DNA of 64,000 nucleotides from Comamonadaceae bacterium. Its GTDB lineage: Bacteria; Pseudomonadota; Gammaproteobacteria; Burkholderiales; Burkholderiaceae_C. The stretch is from assembly GCA_947448745.1 (NCBI GenBank), contig CANFOQ010000002.1:1-64000 (forward strand). The letters run 5' to 3'. This document shows positions 62,930 through 64,000 of the stretch, in pieces; within the stretch, counting starts at the first letter, position 1; every line of letters begins with the position of its first letter. The notes under the pieces were generated by a model that had not been told where the DNA came from, ran no database searches, and saw only the letters and a list, made by a program, of their open reading frames with translations. Position numbers and translations under genes: made by a program.

Positions 62930-62948
62930 TGTAGCCACCATGTAGCCA
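62930..62948 (+). promoter_or_regulatory. Right paired TGTAGCCA motif, candidate integrase arm site
   Basis: Exact 19-base copy of 49671-49689 in the same orientation, 128 bases inside the right repeat and just upstream of the integrase start. Could also be an autoregulatory site. Confidence 0.55.
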
Positions 62949-63076
62949 CTTTTCTTCAATTTTGATGAATTGCGATCAACAAGAGAACTGTATATTTGCT
63001 CAGCAAATTATCCGTAACATGTTGATTTATATTGATTGTAGTTGCAGTGATCAACAAATGCAAACACTAATTAGAG

Positions 63077-63124
63077 CGGATTGCAAATCCGTGTAGGTCG
63101 GTTCGACTCCGGCCCACGCCTCCA
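63077..63124 (+). repeat. attR: 48-bp partial copy of tRNA-Cys
   Basis: Exact copy of 49565-49612, lacking the 5' half of the tRNA, so it is not a functional gene. It marks the right end of the element. Confidence 0.93.
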
Positions 63125-63130
63125 AAACAA

Positions 63131-63160
63131 AAGCCACTGTTTGAAGACAGTGGCTTTTTT
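63131..63160 (+). terminator. Original tRNA-Cys terminator, displaced by the element
   Basis: AAGCCACTGT and ACAGTGGCTT form a ten-pair stem followed by six T residues, six bases after the attR copy of the tRNA. It also fits the end of the receptor gene on the other strand (its stop is at 63163), so it may be bidirectional. Confidence 0.85.
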
Positions 63161-63162
63161 CA

Positions 63163-64000
63163 TTACTGCTTCACCAAGCCCACCATCTTCACCATCTCCC
63201 CCCATTTGTCATAAGCGGTTTTCATTTCTTGCGCCAATTCGGCGGGGGTCGAGGGCGATGCTTCATAAGCGCCTTTGGCGATGAAGTCTTTGACGGCCGG
63301 CGTTTGCAAGCTTTGCTTGAGCCAGTCATTGAGTTTGTGGGTGGTGTCGGCGCTCATGCCGGCGGGGCCAACGACAGCCAGCCAACTGGTCAGGTCGAGT
63401 CCGGCCATGCCTTGCTCGCTGATGGTGGGCACATTCGGCATGACCGAATAGCGCTTGGGGGAAGCCACGCCAATGATCACAATTTTGCCGGTTTGCGCAT
63501 TTTGAATCGCCGTGGGTGCGGCGTCGAAATAGGCTTGCACCCGGCCTTCAAGCAGGTCGCTGGCGGCGTCTGCCGTGCCTTTGTAGGGGATGTGGGTGAT
63601 GGGCACTTTGCCCACTTTGCCAAAGGCTTCGGCGTAAATGTGCGATGAGGTGCCGGTGCCAAAAGAGGCAAAGTTCAATTGGCCGGGATGTGCTTTGGCC
63701 CAGGTCAACAACTCGGGCACGGTGCGCACGCCCAGCGACTGGTGCACGGTCAACACCAAGGGGCCACGGCTGATGATGCTGACGGGTGTGAAATCGGTGA
63801 ATGGGTTGTATTGCACGTTGGCCAAGGTGTGCGGGTTTTGCGTGAACACCGAGGAGGGCGCAAACAACAAGGTGTGGCCGTCGGGCTTGGCCTTTTTCAC
63901 CTCCAAAGCCGAAATCATCATGCTGGCCCCGGGTTTGTTGTCCACGATCACTTGCATGCCGCTGATCTCGGCCATGCGTTTGGCCACAGCCCGGGCTTGG
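63163..64000 (-). CDS. Bug/TctC-family tripartite tricarboxylate transporter substrate-binding protein, 5' part cut
   Basis: Periplasmic receptor of the Bug family, greatly expanded in Burkholderiales, usually for carboxylates; TctAB membrane partners are often encoded elsewhere. At least 279 codons are present. Motifs are VIVDNKPGAS, GHTLLFAPSS, PGQLNFASFGTGTSSHIYAE, ITHIPYKGTADAASDLLEG and VPTISEQGM. The signal peptide lies outside the window. The frame continues through the edge without a stop. It is the first chromosomal gene right of the element. Confidence 0.92.
   Translation of the reverse strand, partial: QARAVAKRMAEISGMQVIVDNKPGASMMISALEVKKAKPDGHTLLFAPSSVFTQNPHTLANVQYNPFTDFTPVSIISRGPLVLTVHQSLGVRTVPELLTWAKAHPGQLNFASFGTGTSSHIYAEAFGKVGKVPITHIPYKGTADAASDLLEGRVQAYFDAAPTAIQNAQTGKIVIIGVASPKRYSVMPNVPTISEQGMAGLDLTSWLAVVGPAGMSADTTHKLNDWLKQSLQTPAVKDFIAKGAYEASPSTPAELAQEMKTAYDKWGEMVKMVGLVKQ

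Larger units (their letters stand above)
49565..63124. mobile_element. Integrative element in tRNA-Cys (13.5 kb) carrying a giant adhesin
   Basis: Bounded by 48-bp direct repeats of the tRNA-Cys 3' end, with a tyrosine recombinase gene next to the right repeat. It holds seven genes: a type I-secreted adhesin and an 85-residue ORF on the plus strand, and on the minus strand integrase, an unknown protein, a small HTH protein, an HUH Rep-like protein and an HGGxSTG protein. No conjugation machinery, capsid genes or type I exporter is encoded, so it depends on helpers for transfer and for adhesin secretion. The whole element is clearly more AT-rich than the flanking chromosome. Confidence 0.9.

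Noticed and set aside
63077-63124. Second tRNA-Cys
   Set aside because: Only the 3' 48 bases are present; the acceptor 5' strand and D arm are missing, so it is an attachment-site remnant.

Overview
The window looks like a chromosomal segment of a betaproteobacterium of the order Burkholderiales, most likely a freshwater Comamonadaceae (Limnohabitans/Rhodoferax-like). This rests on the GC-rich codon use, the DUF3579 gene beside argD-argF, the Bug/TctC solute receptor, the tig-clpP-clpX-lon and rpsP-rimM-trmD-rplS blocks and an hpnCDE squalene cluster. The genus is an inference from gene content; no rRNA is present.

Layout. 1-9.6 kb: a purine acquisition and breakdown region, with xdhA leaving on the minus strand and, on the plus strand, a BMP-type nucleoside/purine ABC transporter (ATPase, two permeases, lipoprotein receptor), a small exported HNH-like protein, a Rieske oxygenase, an adenine/adenosine deaminase and a FAD monooxygenase. 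9.6-12.2 kb: argD-argF (minus) and a DUF3579 gene. 12.2-13.9 kb: an isolated fimbrial-type protein and rpsT. 14-25.6 kb: housekeeping genes (murJ, sirB1-like, purM, AI-2E-type permease, hda, HAD phosphatase, pcnB, folK, rpsP-rimM-trmD-rplS), broken at 16.3-16.8 kb by a repeat-bounded non-coding element. 25.7-32 kb: NUDIX hydrolase, CobD-like protein, rsgA, M48 protease, orn and a DEAD-box helicase. 32.3-35.2 kb: bactofilin, M23 peptidase, bactofilin and a RodZ-like HTH membrane protein in one unit, a cell-shape module. 35.2-39.2 kb: hemH and hpnC-hpnD-hpnE (minus). 39.2-43.4 kb: a two-gene RND efflux operon behind a TetR-type operator. 43.5-49.4 kb: tRNA-Leu, tig, clpP, clpX, lon, then tRNA-Gly and tRNA-Cys.

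49.6-63.1 kb is the accessory part of the window. The last 48 bases of tRNA-Cys recur exactly at 63077-63124, and a tyrosine integrase gene lies just inside the right copy. They delimit a 13.5-kb element inserted in tRNA-Cys. On the left it carries one giant (3005-residue) type I-secreted adhesin made of VCBS repeats, C-type lectin modules, a seven-unit repeat that looks like a beta-propeller, and RTX repeats, followed by an 85-residue partner ORF. On the right a leftward gene set encodes the integrase, an unknown protein, a small HTH protein, an HUH Rep-like protein and an HGGxSTG protein. An (AAAC)6 tract and helically phased TTGCAAG repeats lie upstream of the adhesin. Beyond the element the displaced tRNA-Cys terminator and a truncated TctC-type receptor gene return to normal chromosome.

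The most novel material is this small integrative element with a phase-variable-looking adhesin as cargo, including a lectin domain whose two halves occur in reversed order.
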